The notes under the pieces: model-generated
Seen by the model: only the letters and a program-made list of their open reading frames with translations
What the model was told of the DNA's origin: nothing
Databases searched by the model: none
Assembly: GCF_001482285.1 (NCBI RefSeq)
Contig: NZ_LOEP01000016.1
Location: 186,001-250,000 of the forward strand
DNA from: Haloferax sp. Q22
GTDB taxonomy: Archaea > Halobacteriota > Halobacteria > Halobacteriales > Haloferacaceae
Reading direction: 5' to 3'
Length of the DNA: 64,000 nt
Shown here: positions 39,916 to 49,314 of the stretch, in pieces
Numbering within the stretch: position 1 is the first letter of the stretch
Layout of the letters: the number at the start of each line of letters is the position of its first letter
Translations under genes and position numbers: made by a program

Positions 39916-39963
39916 ACGCGACCGCCGCGTTCGACTCGGACGCTCGTTTTCGTCACCGCTGAC

Positions 39964-40446
39964 TCACGACGCGCTCGCTTCGAGCGCCGCGACCGGCGTC
40001 TCCCCGTCGAAGACGCGGACGGTTACCGTCGCGCCGGGTTCGATGTCCGGGTCGTTCGTCCCCGCGAGTTCGAGCGTCGCCGTCTCGCCCGCGGTCCACC
40101 GGGAGTCGGCCGCGGCGTTGAACGGACCGGTCGGTCCGGGATGGAACCCAGTAGCCGAGAAGAACGGCACGGGCGGTTGGTGGGCGAGCGGCGCTCCGTC
40201 CACGGAGATTCGAATCGCGAGCGAGTCCACGTCGAGCGGCGCGCCGCCCTCGTGAGTCAGCGACAGCGTGTCACCCGAAACCGCGAGGGATAGTGCTGTC
40301 GGTCGGGCCGGCGTCGGCGAGGAGTCGGCCGCGTCGAACGCCGCCGCGCCCACGGCAGCCGCGACGACGACCACGAGACCGATGAGGAGCACGCTCCCGA
40401 GAAGCACGGACGAGCCGCGAGTCGAGCGGCGGAACTGACGAGACAT
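39964..40446 (-). CDS. Type IV pilin-like exported protein
   Basis: 160 residues. MSRQFRRSTRGSSVLLGSVLLIGLV has the basic leader, processing site region (RGSS-VLLGS) and hydrophobic helix of archaeal pilins (Pilin_N type). The C-terminal beta-rich domain contains LSLAVSGDTLSLTHEGGAPLD, common in haloarchaeal pilin-domain proteins. It is exported and processed by the prepilin peptidase if a true pilin. No assembly genes lie nearby. Confidence 0.82.
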   Translation of the reverse strand: MSRQFRRSTRGSSVLLGSVLLIGLVVVVAAAVGAAAFDAADSSPTPARPTALSLAVSGDTLSLTHEGGAPLDVDSLAIRISVDGAPLAHQPPVPFFSATGFHPGPTGPFNAAADSRWTAGETATLELAGTNDPDIEPGATVTVRVFDGETPVAALEASAS

Positions 40447-40449
40447 CGA

Positions 40450-40466
40450 GACGGGGTGGCCCCGTC
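40450..40466. promoter_or_regulatory. Operator-like hairpin between TATA box and pilin start
   Basis: GACGGGG and CCCCGTC (40450-40456 and 40460-40466) form a perfect 7-bp inverted repeat around TGG. The TATA-like TTCTTATG lies at about 40471-40478 and the ATG at 40446, so the repeat covers the transcription start. Confidence 0.55.
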
Positions 40467-40485
40467 ATGGCATAAGAACCTCCGG

Positions 40486-41853
40486 TCAGATGACTGCCGG
40501 CGGACCGACCGCCGCACCGTGTGAGACGACCGAGACGCTCTCGCTCGACTCTGTCGGCGTCGACGACGCCATCGCGGCGGTCTCGTTCGTCCCCGCGGTC
40601 GTGTTCGTCACGAGGACGGGTATCGACGTCGGTGAAGTGGTGAGGACGACCGCCGAGTTGCCCTTAATCACCGTAATCGTGTAGGGAGACGACGGCGAGA
40701 CGGTCCAGAGCATCCCGTCGGAACCGGTGTGACCGAGAAGCGTACTCTCCTGGCTGGCCTCGAGCCCGATGGTGACGTTCGCGTCTACCGGGTCGTCGCT
40801 TCCGCTTTCGTTCAGTTGGATCCGGAGCGGTCCGCCGGGGTAGGTCCGGTCGACAGTGAGCGTGAGGCCGTCTTTGACCTCGGTCGCGACGGCACTGGTC
40901 GTTATCGAGGTGAGGGGTCGGGTCTGCGATTCCTTGAACACGCGCCCGCTTCCGGTGTCGACGTAGGCGGTCAGCTGGCCGCGGTCGTAGTTGATTCGCA
41001 CCCGGTGGCTGTCGCCGGCGCTGATGACGTTGGTCCCGTTCTGCGCGGCGCGGCTCGAATAGATGGTGGGGTAACTCTCCGCGACGATGTCGAGGGCCTC
41101 CTCGTAAGAGACCGTGCTCTGGTCGCGGTTGCGGAGCCCGGCGCGGTAGGCCTCGCGGACGTACTCGCCGTCGGCCACGACGCTGAGGACGACGCCCGTC
41201 TCGCTCGTTCGGACGGAGAACCGAGCGGTGTCGGACTGGCCGGACATGACCGTGACGGCGTACTTCCGAACCGGACCGGTGAACGTGTCGAGCTCGCGTT
41301 CGAGCGCCGCGAGCCGGCCGGAGTTGATAGAGAAGTCCGGCGTCTCGGTGGCGAGTTCGCGGAGGGCGACGCGTCGCTCGTTGAGTCCGCGGGCCTCGGC
41401 GTCGATTCGCGCGAGTTCGACGAGGAGTTCGCGCGCGGTGAGGTCCCCCCCGTTGAACCGTTCGATTGCGGAGCGTTGCGCGCTTTGCAGTGCAATCGCG
41501 CGCTGCTCGATGCTGTTTAGCTCGTCGAGAATGAGCTGTTGTCGGGTGTTGTCGTTAGTCGCCGATTCGATGCGCTCGATGGACGCCCCCGTCTGAATCT
41601 GTTCACCGGCCCTGAGGGCGGCGAAGTCGAGGGACGGACCGAGGTCGACGTGGTGTGCTTCGACCGTCGCCTGAACCAGTTCAGACGACGGGATATCGAG
41701 GACGTGAATCGTCTCGTTGGACGGCGACTCTACCTGCGCGGGGTCCGTCCCGTCGAGAGCCGCCGCTCGGGTCGAACCGTCGGCGGGTCCGACCGCGCCG
41801 AGCACTGGCGACGCCAGTAAAAGCATGACGACGACGAGCGGGAGGGCCTTCAT
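40486..41853 (-). CDS. Secreted/cell-surface protein (DUF7094-like)
   Basis: 455 residues from MKALPLVVVMLLLASPVLGAVG, a clear signal peptide cleaved near residue 20. A helical region (about 90-220, with NSIEQRAIALQSAQRSAIERF) is followed by beta-rich segments and a C-terminal hydrophobic-poor Ser/Thr-rich end. Many Asn-x-Ser/Thr sites suit glycosylation outside the cell. I believe it is in the haloarchaeal DUF7094 group; function unknown. The TATA-like CATTTTAGTACC is about 30 nt upstream. Confidence 0.75.
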   Translation of the reverse strand: MKALPLVVVMLLLASPVLGAVGPADGSTRAAALDGTDPAQVESPSNETIHVLDIPSSELVQATVEAHHVDLGPSLDFAALRAGEQIQTGASIERIESATNDNTRQQLILDELNSIEQRAIALQSAQRSAIERFNGGDLTARELLVELARIDAEARGLNERRVALRELATETPDFSINSGRLAALERELDTFTGPVRKYAVTVMSGQSDTARFSVRTSETGVVLSVVADGEYVREAYRAGLRNRDQSTVSYEEALDIVAESYPTIYSSRAAQNGTNVISAGDSHRVRINYDRGQLTAYVDTGSGRVFKESQTRPLTSITTSAVATEVKDGLTLTVDRTYPGGPLRIQLNESGSDDPVDANVTIGLEASQESTLLGHTGSDGMLWTVSPSSPYTITVIKGNSAVVLTTSPTSIPVLVTNTTAGTNETAAMASSTPTESSESVSVVSHGAAVGPPAVI

Positions 41854-41998
41854 CGACGTGGGGGTACACGGCGCCGGTACTAAAATGACCCTCTTGCCGC
41901 CGTCGACGACAGTGACCAAGGAGAACACACCTCGGCAGCGTATGACGCTGTTGAATCGATGGAAAGCGTTTTCATCGCCGGATGAAACGGATTTACGT

Positions 41999-43189
41999 AT
42001 GCGGAGCGCCGCCCTCATCGTTGCCCTCCTCACCATCGTCTCCGGTGTCGCAGTCCCGGCGGCGGCCACAGATATGACTGCGGCTGGCGCTCACGGCGTT
42101 GACGCGGCAGTCGACGACTCCGGAGTCGACGGTTTCGGTTCCGACCCGCGCTCGCAAGCGCCCACCGCCCTCGGCCGCGCACCGCTCGTCACCCAGCAGT
42201 CGAGTCTCGAACGGTCGCCACAGACGGAGATATCGATTCGGGTTCGCGACGACCGCTCGGCGGACTGGCGCATCGAGATGCGCTACGATCTCGAGACGCG
42301 AAACGAAACCGCGGCGTTCGAAGCGTTCGTACAGGAGTACGAGCAGGGAGCCACCGACGTCGGCCCCGATGCCGCCTTCTTTCAGCGCGTCAGCCAGACG
42401 GCCGCCGAGCAGACCGGCCGGTCGATGACCGTCCAGAACGCGACAACGACGGGCTACGTCGAAAACGGGACCGGCGTCCTCGTGTTGAGGTTCACATGGA
42501 CGAACTTCGCGGAACAGACCGACGAGGGACTGCGCGTCGGGGACGCCTTCTCGGCCGCCGATGGCGGGACGTGGCTCTCCTCGCTGCAGTCGAACCAGAA
42601 CCTCACGATTCAGACGCCCCCGGGCTACGCCGTCAGTGACACGGACATCCCGCTGGAGAACAACGCTGTCGTCGCCGAGGGGCCGCGGACGTTCGAGTCG
42701 ACCGAGCAACTAAGCGTGAGTTACGTTTCCACAGGGTCGGACGGAGCCATCCCGTGGACGCTCGTCGGTGGCGGTGCCATCATCTTCCTGGTGCTCGTGG
42801 CAGGAGTCGTCCTGTTCGCCCGGCGGCGGCCGGCCGACGCTGACACGGCCGGACCGTCGGCATCGACGCCTGCGCGGCGTCAGGAGCCGATGCCGGAGCC
42901 GGCCGACGAACTCGGCACCGACGAAGAGGGTGACGACGACGGCGAAGCAGGCGAAGCGCCCGACGATATCAACCTCGACTTACTCTCGGACGAAGAGCGG
43001 GTCGAACTCCTCTTGGAACGGAGCGGCGGGCGGATGAAGCAGGCGAACATCGTCAAGGAGACCGGCTGGTCCGACGCCAAGGTCTCACAGCTCCTGTCGG
43101 CGATGGCCGACGAGGGGCGCGTCGAGAAACTGCGCCTCGGCCGCGAGAACCTCATCTCGCTCCCCGACGAGGACGAAGACGAGGAGTAA
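41999..43189 (+). CDS. Membrane-anchored winged-HTH protein with extracellular domain
   Basis: 396 residues. Signal-like N-terminus MRSAALIVALLTIVSGVAV, an extracellular domain (about 30-250, QTEISIRVRDDRSADWRIEM), a membrane helix (IPWTLVGGGAIIFLVLVAGV, about 252-272), an acidic linker, and a cytoplasmic winged HTH (LLSDEERVELLLERSGGRM, ANIVKETGWSDAKVSQLL, about 330-390). The topology puts a sensing domain outside and DNA binding inside. It is divergent from the DUF7094-like gene with 145 nt between starts. Related to haloarchaeal DUF7343/DUF7345 proteins. Confidence 0.82.
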   Translation: MRSAALIVALLTIVSGVAVPAAATDMTAAGAHGVDAAVDDSGVDGFGSDPRSQAPTALGRAPLVTQQSSLERSPQTEISIRVRDDRSADWRIEMRYDLETRNETAAFEAFVQEYEQGATDVGPDAAFFQRVSQTAAEQTGRSMTVQNATTTGYVENGTGVLVLRFTWTNFAEQTDEGLRVGDAFSAADGGTWLSSLQSNQNLTIQTPPGYAVSDTDIPLENNAVVAEGPRTFESTEQLSVSYVSTGSDGAIPWTLVGGGAIIFLVLVAGVVLFARRRPADADTAGPSASTPARRQEPMPEPADELGTDEEGDDDGEAGEAPDDINLDLLSDEERVELLLERSGGRMKQANIVKETGWSDAKVSQLLSAMADEGRVEKLRLGRENLISLPDEDEDEE

Positions 43190-43258
43190 TCGGGCGACGG
43201 CGTCGCCGACGGCCGCGGTGCGAAAACGTTTATTCTCCCCCGTCGGTAGTGAACGTTG

Positions 43259-44056
43259 ATGAAAGTTCTCGTAACCGTCAAGGAGGTCGCCGAGGTCGAA
43301 GAGGACTTCGAGCTCGACGGGCTCCGCGTGGCGGACCAGTACCTCGACTACGACCTCAACGAGTGGGACGAGTACGCGGTCGAGGAAGCCGTCCAAATCG
43401 CCGAGGAGAGCGACGACGACGTGGAGGTCGTCGCCGTCACCATCGGCCCCGAGCGGTCCGAGGAGACCATTCGCATGGCGCTCGCCAAGGGCGTCGACCG
43501 CGCGGTCCGCGTGTGGGACGACGCGCTCGACGGCGTGGACCTGCTCGACGTGGGCGCGAAGACGCGCCTCCTCTCGGCGGTCGTCGAGGAGGAAGACCCC
43601 GACCTCGTCCTGACGGGCGTGCAGGCGAACGACGACAGCTTCGGCGCGACCGGCGTCTCGCTCGCCTCGGCAATCGACTTCGAGTGGGCCGCGGTCGTGA
43701 ACGCGCTCGACCTCGATACCGACGGCGGCGTGGCGAACGTCCGCCGCGAGCTCGAAGGCGGCGTGGAGGAACTCACCGAGGTTGACCTGCCCGCGGTCCT
43801 CACCATCCAGACCGGTATCAACGAGCCCCGCTACGCGAGCCTGCGCGGGATTCGGCAGGCCCAGTCGAAGGAGATCAAGCCGCTCGCGCTCTCCGACCTC
43901 GGCCTCGACGCCGCGGCGGTCGAGTCCGACCTCGTCCTGACCGACGTGTACGAGCCGGAGACCGAGTCCGACGCGACCTACTTCGAGGGTGACGCCGGGG
44001 AGCAGGCCGCCGACCTTGCGACCGTCCTCCGCGAGAAGGGGGTGGGCGCGCAATGA
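43259..44056 (+). CDS. etfB: Electron transfer flavoprotein subunit beta
   Basis: 265 residues, MMKVLVTVKEVAEVEEDFEL. With EtfA it carries electrons from acyl-CoA and related dehydrogenases to the quinone pool. YDLNEWDEYAVEEAVQIAEE, LTGVQANDDSFGATGVSLA and INEPRYASLRGIRQAQSKEI (beta-subunit recognition loop) are diagnostic. Leaderless: TATA-like CGTTTATTC about 27 nt upstream. Overlaps etfA by 4 nt. Confidence 0.96.
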   Translation: MKVLVTVKEVAEVEEDFELDGLRVADQYLDYDLNEWDEYAVEEAVQIAEESDDDVEVVAVTIGPERSEETIRMALAKGVDRAVRVWDDALDGVDLLDVGAKTRLLSAVVEEEDPDLVLTGVQANDDSFGATGVSLASAIDFEWAAVVNALDLDTDGGVANVRRELEGGVEELTEVDLPAVLTIQTGINEPRYASLRGIRQAQSKEIKPLALSDLGLDAAAVESDLVLTDVYEPETESDATYFEGDAGEQAADLATVLREKGVGAQ

Positions 44057-45006
44057 GCGACGTGCTCGCCGTCGTCGAGCACCGCCGCGGAAGCCTCCGC
44101 GACGTGTCGTTCGAACTCGTGACGGCCGGCGCAGACCTCGTCGGCGACACCGGCGGCGACCTCCACCTGGCGGTCATCGGCGGCGACGTGGACGCCTTCG
44201 CCGAGGAGCTCTCGCTCGCCGGCGTGGACGCGATTCACACCGTCGCCGAGGGCGACGAGTTCAACCACGACGTGTACGTACAGGCCGTCGCGGCCCTCTT
44301 CGAGGAACTCGACCCCACGTACGTCCTCATGGGCAACACGGTCAACGGCCTCGACTACGCCCCCGCGGTCGCAGAGCGCCTCGACCTCCCGCTCGTGACC
44401 GACGCCATCGGCCTGCAGAACGACGGCGGCCTCGTCGTCACCCGCGAGATGTACGCCTCGAAGGTCGAATCGACCGTCGAGGTCGACGCCGACCGCGCCG
44501 CGGTCACCGTCCGCCCCGGCGAGTGGGACGCCGCCGAGGAGTCGGGTGAGCCCGCGGTCGAGGCCTTCTCGTTCGACCTTGACGAATCTCGCGTGCGCTC
44601 GCGCGTGACCGGCTTCGAGGAAGTCGGCAGCGGCGACGTGGACATCACCGACGCCGACGTGCTCGTCTCCGTCGGCCGCGGCATCGAAGAAGAAGAGAAC
44701 ATCGAACTCGTACAGGAACTCGCCGACGCGCTCGGCGCGACGCTCTCGTCGTCGCGGCCCATCGTCGACAACGGCTGGCTCCCGAAGGACCGACAGGTCG
44801 GCCAGTCCGGAAAGGTCGTCACGCCGAAGTTCTACATCGCAATCGGCATCTCCGGCGCCGTCCAGCACGTCGCCGGGATGAAGGGTGCCGAGAACATCGT
44901 CGCCATCAACACCGACCCCGACGCGCCCATCTTCGACATCGCCGACTACGGTATCGTCGGCGACCTCTTCGAGGTCGTTCCGGAACTCATCGAGCAGTTC
45001 GAGTAA
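44053..45006 (+). CDS. etfA: Electron transfer flavoprotein subunit alpha
   Basis: 317 residues. N-terminal domain [21 protein letters not shown] and the C-terminal FAD domain [75 protein letters not shown]. All FAD-contact motifs are present. Coupled to etfB by ATGA. A terminator-like repeat follows the stop. Confidence 0.97.
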   Translation: MSDVLAVVEHRRGSLRDVSFELVTAGADLVGDTGGDLHLAVIGGDVDAFAEELSLAGVDAIHTVAEGDEFNHDVYVQAVAALFEELDPTYVLMGNTVNGLDYAPAVAERLDLPLVTDAIGLQNDGGLVVTREMYASKVESTVEVDADRAAVTVRPGEWDAAEESGEPAVEAFSFDLDESRVRSRVTGFEEVGSGDVDITDADVLVSVGRGIEEEENIELVQELADALGATLSSSRPIVDNGWLPKDRQVGQSGKVVTPKFYIAIGISGAVQHVAGMKGAENIVAINTDPDAPIFDIADYGIVGDLFEVVPELIEQFE

Positions 45007-45017
45007 GCGACCACCTG

Positions 45018-45040
45018 TTTTTGGTCCAGATTTTTGCGGT
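45018..45040 (+). repeat. TTTTTGGTCCAGATTTTT element, copy 1
   Basis: Begins 12 nt after the etfA stop. The same 23 nt including flanking G and GCGG recurs exactly at 50319-50341, and a shorter match at 50422-50438. Two T-runs around GGTCCAGA suggest a terminator. Confidence 0.75.
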
Positions 45041-45155
45041 GCGAACTCGTGAGCGACGTCTCCGGGGCGCGTTTTCTCCGACTACCGCCGCACCCCAGTC
45101 GCGCGGTTTCTCCAAATCCGGTACGTACTTCCCTACCCAACCCTACGAACCGACA

Positions 45156-45998
45156 ATGGAATACCTGGAGCGCCGGGTCACGATGGTAAACGACCGCCTC
45201 GAGGAGGTCGTCTCGGCGGTCGAGCCGTCGGAACTCGCCGACCAACTCGACCACGTCGCTCTCGCGGGGGGCAAGCGCGTCCGCCCCGCCGTGACCATCC
45301 TCGCCTGCGAGGCCGTCGGTGGCACCCCCGAAGACGCCGTCGACTTCGCGGTCGGCGTCGAACTCGTCCACAACGCCTCGCTCGTCGTCGACGACATCAT
45401 CGACCGGTCCGACATCCGCCGCGGCACGCCGAGCGCGTGGGCCGAGTACGGCTACGGCCCGGCCATCATCGCCTCCGACGGCCTGCTCGGCGAGGCGTTC
45501 GCCCTCCTCTCGTCGTCCGACCGCGCCACCCGCATCGTCGCCGAGTCGATGGTCGAACTCGGCGAGGGCGAGGCGACCGAACTGGTCGCGGTCCCATCCA
45601 ACGAAGACGAGTACATGCAGCTCGCCCACCGCAAGACGGGCGCGCTGTTCCGCGCCGCCGCCGAACTCGGTGCGGTTGCCGCCGGTGGCGACGCCCACGT
45701 CGTCGAGGCGTTCGGCGACTACGCGGCCCGCGTCGGCGTCGCCTTCCAGATTCGCGACGACGTGCTGGACGCCACGGCCGACGCCGAGGAACTCGGCAAG
45801 CCCACGGGACAGGACGCCGAGATGGGCCGGCCGTCGCTCGTACAGGTGACGGACCTGACCCCCGAGGAAGCGAACCGCCGGGCCAGACAGCAGGCCGACG
45901 AAGCGCTTTCGGCTCTCGACTCGTCGGGCGTCGAGGACTCGGAGCCGCTTGAATACCTCCGCGACCTCGCGGAGTTCGTCATCGTCCGCGAGAGCTAA
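45156..45998 (+). CDS. Polyprenyl diphosphate synthase (geranylgeranyl type)
   Basis: 280 residues. Both aspartate-rich motifs are present: DDIIDRSD (about 76-83) and RDDVLDAT (about 198-205), with GGKRVRPAV at 29-37. It condenses isoprenyl diphosphates to C20 or C25 chains for archaeal lipids, quinones and carotenoids. The residues just before DDIID (LVHNASLV) are small, which usually allows long products, but chain length cannot be fixed here. ATG 45156 chosen over the upstream ORF extension. Confidence 0.92.
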   Translation: MEYLERRVTMVNDRLEEVVSAVEPSELADQLDHVALAGGKRVRPAVTILACEAVGGTPEDAVDFAVGVELVHNASLVVDDIIDRSDIRRGTPSAWAEYGYGPAIIASDGLLGEAFALLSSSDRATRIVAESMVELGEGEATELVAVPSNEDEYMQLAHRKTGALFRAAAELGAVAAGGDAHVVEAFGDYAARVGVAFQIRDDVLDATADAEELGKPTGQDAEMGRPSLVQVTDLTPEEANRRARQQADEALSALDSSGVEDSEPLEYLRDLAEFVIVRES

Positions 45999-46077
45999 AC
46001 GGGGCGAGTTCGAGTTCGGAACCGTCGATGCCGAAAAACCACAGAACACGCCGAGTGGCGATGCCGCCCGCGACTGA

Positions 46078-47205
46078 TTACGCCGGTTGCTCGCCGTCCG
46101 AGCCGGTCGGATAGCGCGACTCCGCCACCGCGAACGTGAGCGTGCTCAGCACACCGAGGAGCGTGCCGACCGTGAGTGCGACGGCGAGGCCGGGGAGGTA
46201 GAACTTCTGGACGCCGAAGACGCCCTCGGGGAGGAAGAAGCCGGAGAGCGCGTACAGCACGATGGCGATGGCGAACACGTAGAACGGCGCGTTGAGGTAG
46301 CGCCACTTGAACCGGTCGTGGAGGTACTCGTCGGTCACCTGGCCGAGACTGCTCGTGATGCCGGCGGCAGCGAACCACTCGACAGCGCCGTGGACGAGCG
46401 TCGCGAGGATGAGTCCCGGCGCGGGGTCACCGCCGACGCTGTCGGAGACGGTTTCGAGGAGTTCGACCCCGCGGACGCCGCCGACGACGAGGAGCGCCGC
46501 GGCGGCGACGTAGGTGATGATGGTGACGCGACCGGCGTAGAGGACGTTGCGCGCCCGGTTTGCCGCCTCGTCGACGGCGGATTCGAGGCCGAGCCCGCGG
46601 AACAGCGTGTACAGGCCGAGCAGCGCCGAGATGAGGCCGAGGACGACCGCACCGGGCACGTCGAAGAAACTGGCGATGGTGACGAATGGGTAGATGAGAA
46701 GCAGGATGCCGAGCGGGACGAGGATGGTCCCGCGGGTTTCGGGGTCGGCGAGCACCTGCTTCATCGTGTAGTACATCGATTCGAGGTTCTGGGCCTGTCT
46801 GACGACGACCCGACGGACCCCGTCGATGGGGACGCGAGAGCGGATGACCGGCAGGACCGACTCGTCCTGTGCGCCGTCGGTGATGACGATGGCGTGGACG
46901 GGCTCACCGGTCGAGAGGCTCGCGAGGACGGTGTCTATCTCGTCGCCGATAGCGCGGTTCGCTTTCACGTCGCTGCCTTCCAACCCGGTGACCGCCGCGA
47001 CCTCGACCTCCTCGTCCTCCGATTCGAGGAGTTCGTCGTGGACCTGAATGCCCTGAAAGAGGACGTTCACGTCGGAGTCCTCCGGGTCCGCGGTTGCCAG
47101 CGCCACCGCGGCGTCCTCGACGCGCTGTCGGCCGACGACGGGCGTCGAGAGACCCGTCTTGCGGCCGAGGTCGTCGTCGAGGTCGACACAGAGGACCAAG
47201 AGCAT
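46078..47205 (-). CDS. DUF373 family membrane protein
   Basis: 375 residues. MLLVLCVDLDDDLGRKTGL opens a soluble Rossmann-like domain (about 1-145) with AIVITDGAQDESVLPVIRSR; about six membrane helices follow. This is the typical archaeal DUF373 layout. Function unknown; acidic C-terminus. Confidence 0.9.
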   Translation of the reverse strand: MLLVLCVDLDDDLGRKTGLSTPVVGRQRVEDAAVALATADPEDSDVNVLFQGIQVHDELLESEDEEVEVAAVTGLEGSDVKANRAIGDEIDTVLASLSTGEPVHAIVITDGAQDESVLPVIRSRVPIDGVRRVVVRQAQNLESMYYTMKQVLADPETRGTILVPLGILLLIYPFVTIASFFDVPGAVVLGLISALLGLYTLFRGLGLESAVDEAANRARNVLYAGRVTIITYVAAAALLVVGGVRGVELLETVSDSVGGDPAPGLILATLVHGAVEWFAAAGITSSLGQVTDEYLHDRFKWRYLNAPFYVFAIAIVLYALSGFFLPEGVFGVQKFYLPGLAVALTVGTLLGVLSTLTFAVAESRYPTGSDGEQPA

Positions 47206-47333
47206 CGTTGACTCCTATGCCACGGGGATATATCTGCTTTCGGGGGCGCGTCCGCGGTGGTGCGGTCGGTCGGTCTCGCGGGGCGGACGGACGGCCGTCG
47301 CGGCGAGGTCGTGGCCCCCGCAAGCCGCGCCGG

Positions 47334-49208
47334 TCAGTCGGACGCGCCGGCCTCGCCGACGGGGTCGAAAAGCACCTCGAAGCGCGCCCCGGACTCGCCG
47401 TCGACGACCCGAATTATCCAGCCGTGGGAGTCGACAATCTGCCGGACGATACCGAGTCCGAGGCCGTTTCCGTCGCCGTCCTTGGTCGAAAAGCCCGAGT
47501 CGAAGATGCGGTCGCGAATCGATCCCGGGATACCGGGGCCGTTGTCCTCGATGAAAAAGCCGCGGTGTGACGGGAGGGCACCGACGCGAATCACGAGTTC
47601 GGAGCCGCTGTCGGGCGCGTCGCCCCGGGCGTGCTGAAGCGCGTTCCGAAACAGGTTCTCGAAGAGGCGCGTCGCCCGGCTCTCGTCGGCTTCGACCACC
47701 GGAAGTTCGCCGATTTCACAGCGCACGTTGCCGGCGTTCGAAGAGCACATCTCCCACGCGGTGGCCGCGGCGTCCGCCAGGGAGACCTCCTCCGCGTCGA
47801 GGACGGACCGTTCGTCGCGGGCGAGAGACAGCACGTCTTCGACCACGTCGGTGATGCGCCGGTGGGCGCGTTCGACGTGGTCGAGGTGGCCGTCGTCGCC
47901 GAGTTCACGGGCGAGTTCGAGTCGTCCCTGAGCGACCGCCAGCGGCCCGCGAATGTCGTGTGAGAGGACGCGGGCGAAAGCGTCGAGTCGGGCGTTCTGC
48001 TGGGCGAGTTCGCGCTCGTGGCTGATGCGCTCGGTGAGGTCCGACATCACGCCGAGGATGTTCGTCACGTCGCCGTTCTCGTCGAGGAGTGGGACCGCGC
48101 GGGCGTTCGCCCAGCGGATGGTCTCGCTCTCCTCGGAGATGAACCGGAATTCGTACTCGTACTGCTCGTCGACGACGCCGTCTCGGATGTCGGTGAACAT
48201 CTCGTCGATGGCCCGCCGCAGTTGGTCGCGGTCGTCGACGTGGACGAGGTCGAGGAACGAACGCGGGTCCTCGTAGAGGAGCGACACGTCTCGTCCCCAG
48301 ACGTTCTCGAACTGGTCGTTGATGTAGACGATGTCCAGTTCGGTCGGCTCCGAGATGAACACCATGTCCGGAAGCGACGAGATTATCTGCCTGGTGAGGC
48401 GCTCGGAGCGCCGGAGGAGCCGTTCGGACTCCAGTCGGGCCGTGACGTCCATCGCGGTGCCGACGACGACCGGCTCGCCGTCGACCGTCGTCCGCTGGCC
48501 GGTGATTTCCAGCGTGGTCAGCTCGTCGGCGTGGTTGCTGACGCGGACGGTGTACGACATCGATTCGACGCTCCCGTGCTCCCGGCTCTTCAGGCTCTCA
48601 TCGACGATGGCGCGGTCTTCCTCGACGATGAAGTCCGTGATGGGCCGACCGACTATCTCATCGATGTCGTAGCCGAGCAGGTTCGAGAGGTACTCGTTGA
48701 CGAACTCGATTCGGCCGTCGCGTATCACGTACAGGCCGACGAGCGACTGCTCGGCGATGACCTGGAGCCAGGCGTACAGCTCGCTGAGTTCGGTCGACTG
48801 CCGAGCCGCGACGACCGCGTTCGAGATGCGGTGGGCGAGCACCGCGAGTTGCACGTCGGTCGGCCGCTTGTCGACCACGTCGGCGACGCCGGCGGCGAAC
48901 GCTTCGCGGACAACGTCCTCCGAATCGAGCCGCGTGAACAGAATCACCGGCGGCGGGTTCGGCGACTCGCGGACGCGGAGCAGCGTGTCGAGACCGGCCG
49001 TGCCGTCGAACTCGAACTCGGTGACTATACAGTCGAACGGCGACTCGGCGTGCGCCTCGAGCGCCGCGGCCGGGTCGTCGACCGCCGAGATCTCGAGACG
49101 GCCGCACGCCTCGAGCGCCGGAACCGTGTCTGCGACGGTTTCGGGGTCATCGTCGACGAGAAGGACCCGGACCGGACCTTCAGCGTGGACGACGGGACCG
49201 ATAGACAT
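47334..49208 (-). CDS. Hybrid sensor histidine kinase (pseudo-receiver, two PAS, HisKA, HATPase)
   Basis: 624 residues. A receiver-like domain (about 13-120, VRVLLVDDDPETVADT) has Glu in place of the phosphoacceptor Asp (IVTEFEFDG). Two PAS domains follow (about 140-250 and 265-390), then VLSHDIRGPLAVAQGRLELA (phospho-His near 412) and an ATPase domain with LFRNALQHA, DNGPGIPGSIRDRIFDSG and GLGLGIVRQIVD. No membrane helix, so it is cytoplasmic. No response regulator gene is adjacent. TATA-like element about 22-25 nt upstream, leaderless. Confidence 0.93.
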   Translation of the reverse strand: MSIGPVVHAEGPVRVLLVDDDPETVADTVPALEACGRLEISAVDDPAAALEAHAESPFDCIVTEFEFDGTAGLDTLLRVRESPNPPPVILFTRLDSEDVVREAFAAGVADVVDKRPTDVQLAVLAHRISNAVVAARQSTELSELYAWLQVIAEQSLVGLYVIRDGRIEFVNEYLSNLLGYDIDEIVGRPITDFIVEEDRAIVDESLKSREHGSVESMSYTVRVSNHADELTTLEITGQRTTVDGEPVVVGTAMDVTARLESERLLRRSERLTRQIISSLPDMVFISEPTELDIVYINDQFENVWGRDVSLLYEDPRSFLDLVHVDDRDQLRRAIDEMFTDIRDGVVDEQYEYEFRFISEESETIRWANARAVPLLDENGDVTNILGVMSDLTERISHERELAQQNARLDAFARVLSHDIRGPLAVAQGRLELARELGDDGHLDHVERAHRRITDVVEDVLSLARDERSVLDAEEVSLADAAATAWEMCSSNAGNVRCEIGELPVVEADESRATRLFENLFRNALQHARGDAPDSGSELVIRVGALPSHRGFFIEDNGPGIPGSIRDRIFDSGFSTKDGDGNGLGLGIVRQIVDSHGWIIRVVDGESGARFEVLFDPVGEAGASD

Positions 49209-49314
49209 GGAATATTGTCAGTCATATACAACAATAACCGTACCGGCGAGCGGAAGGTCCCCGGACAAAGTCGGACGCCTTTTGACGATGCGCCAAGTAC
49301 GGTTCCGTAATCGA

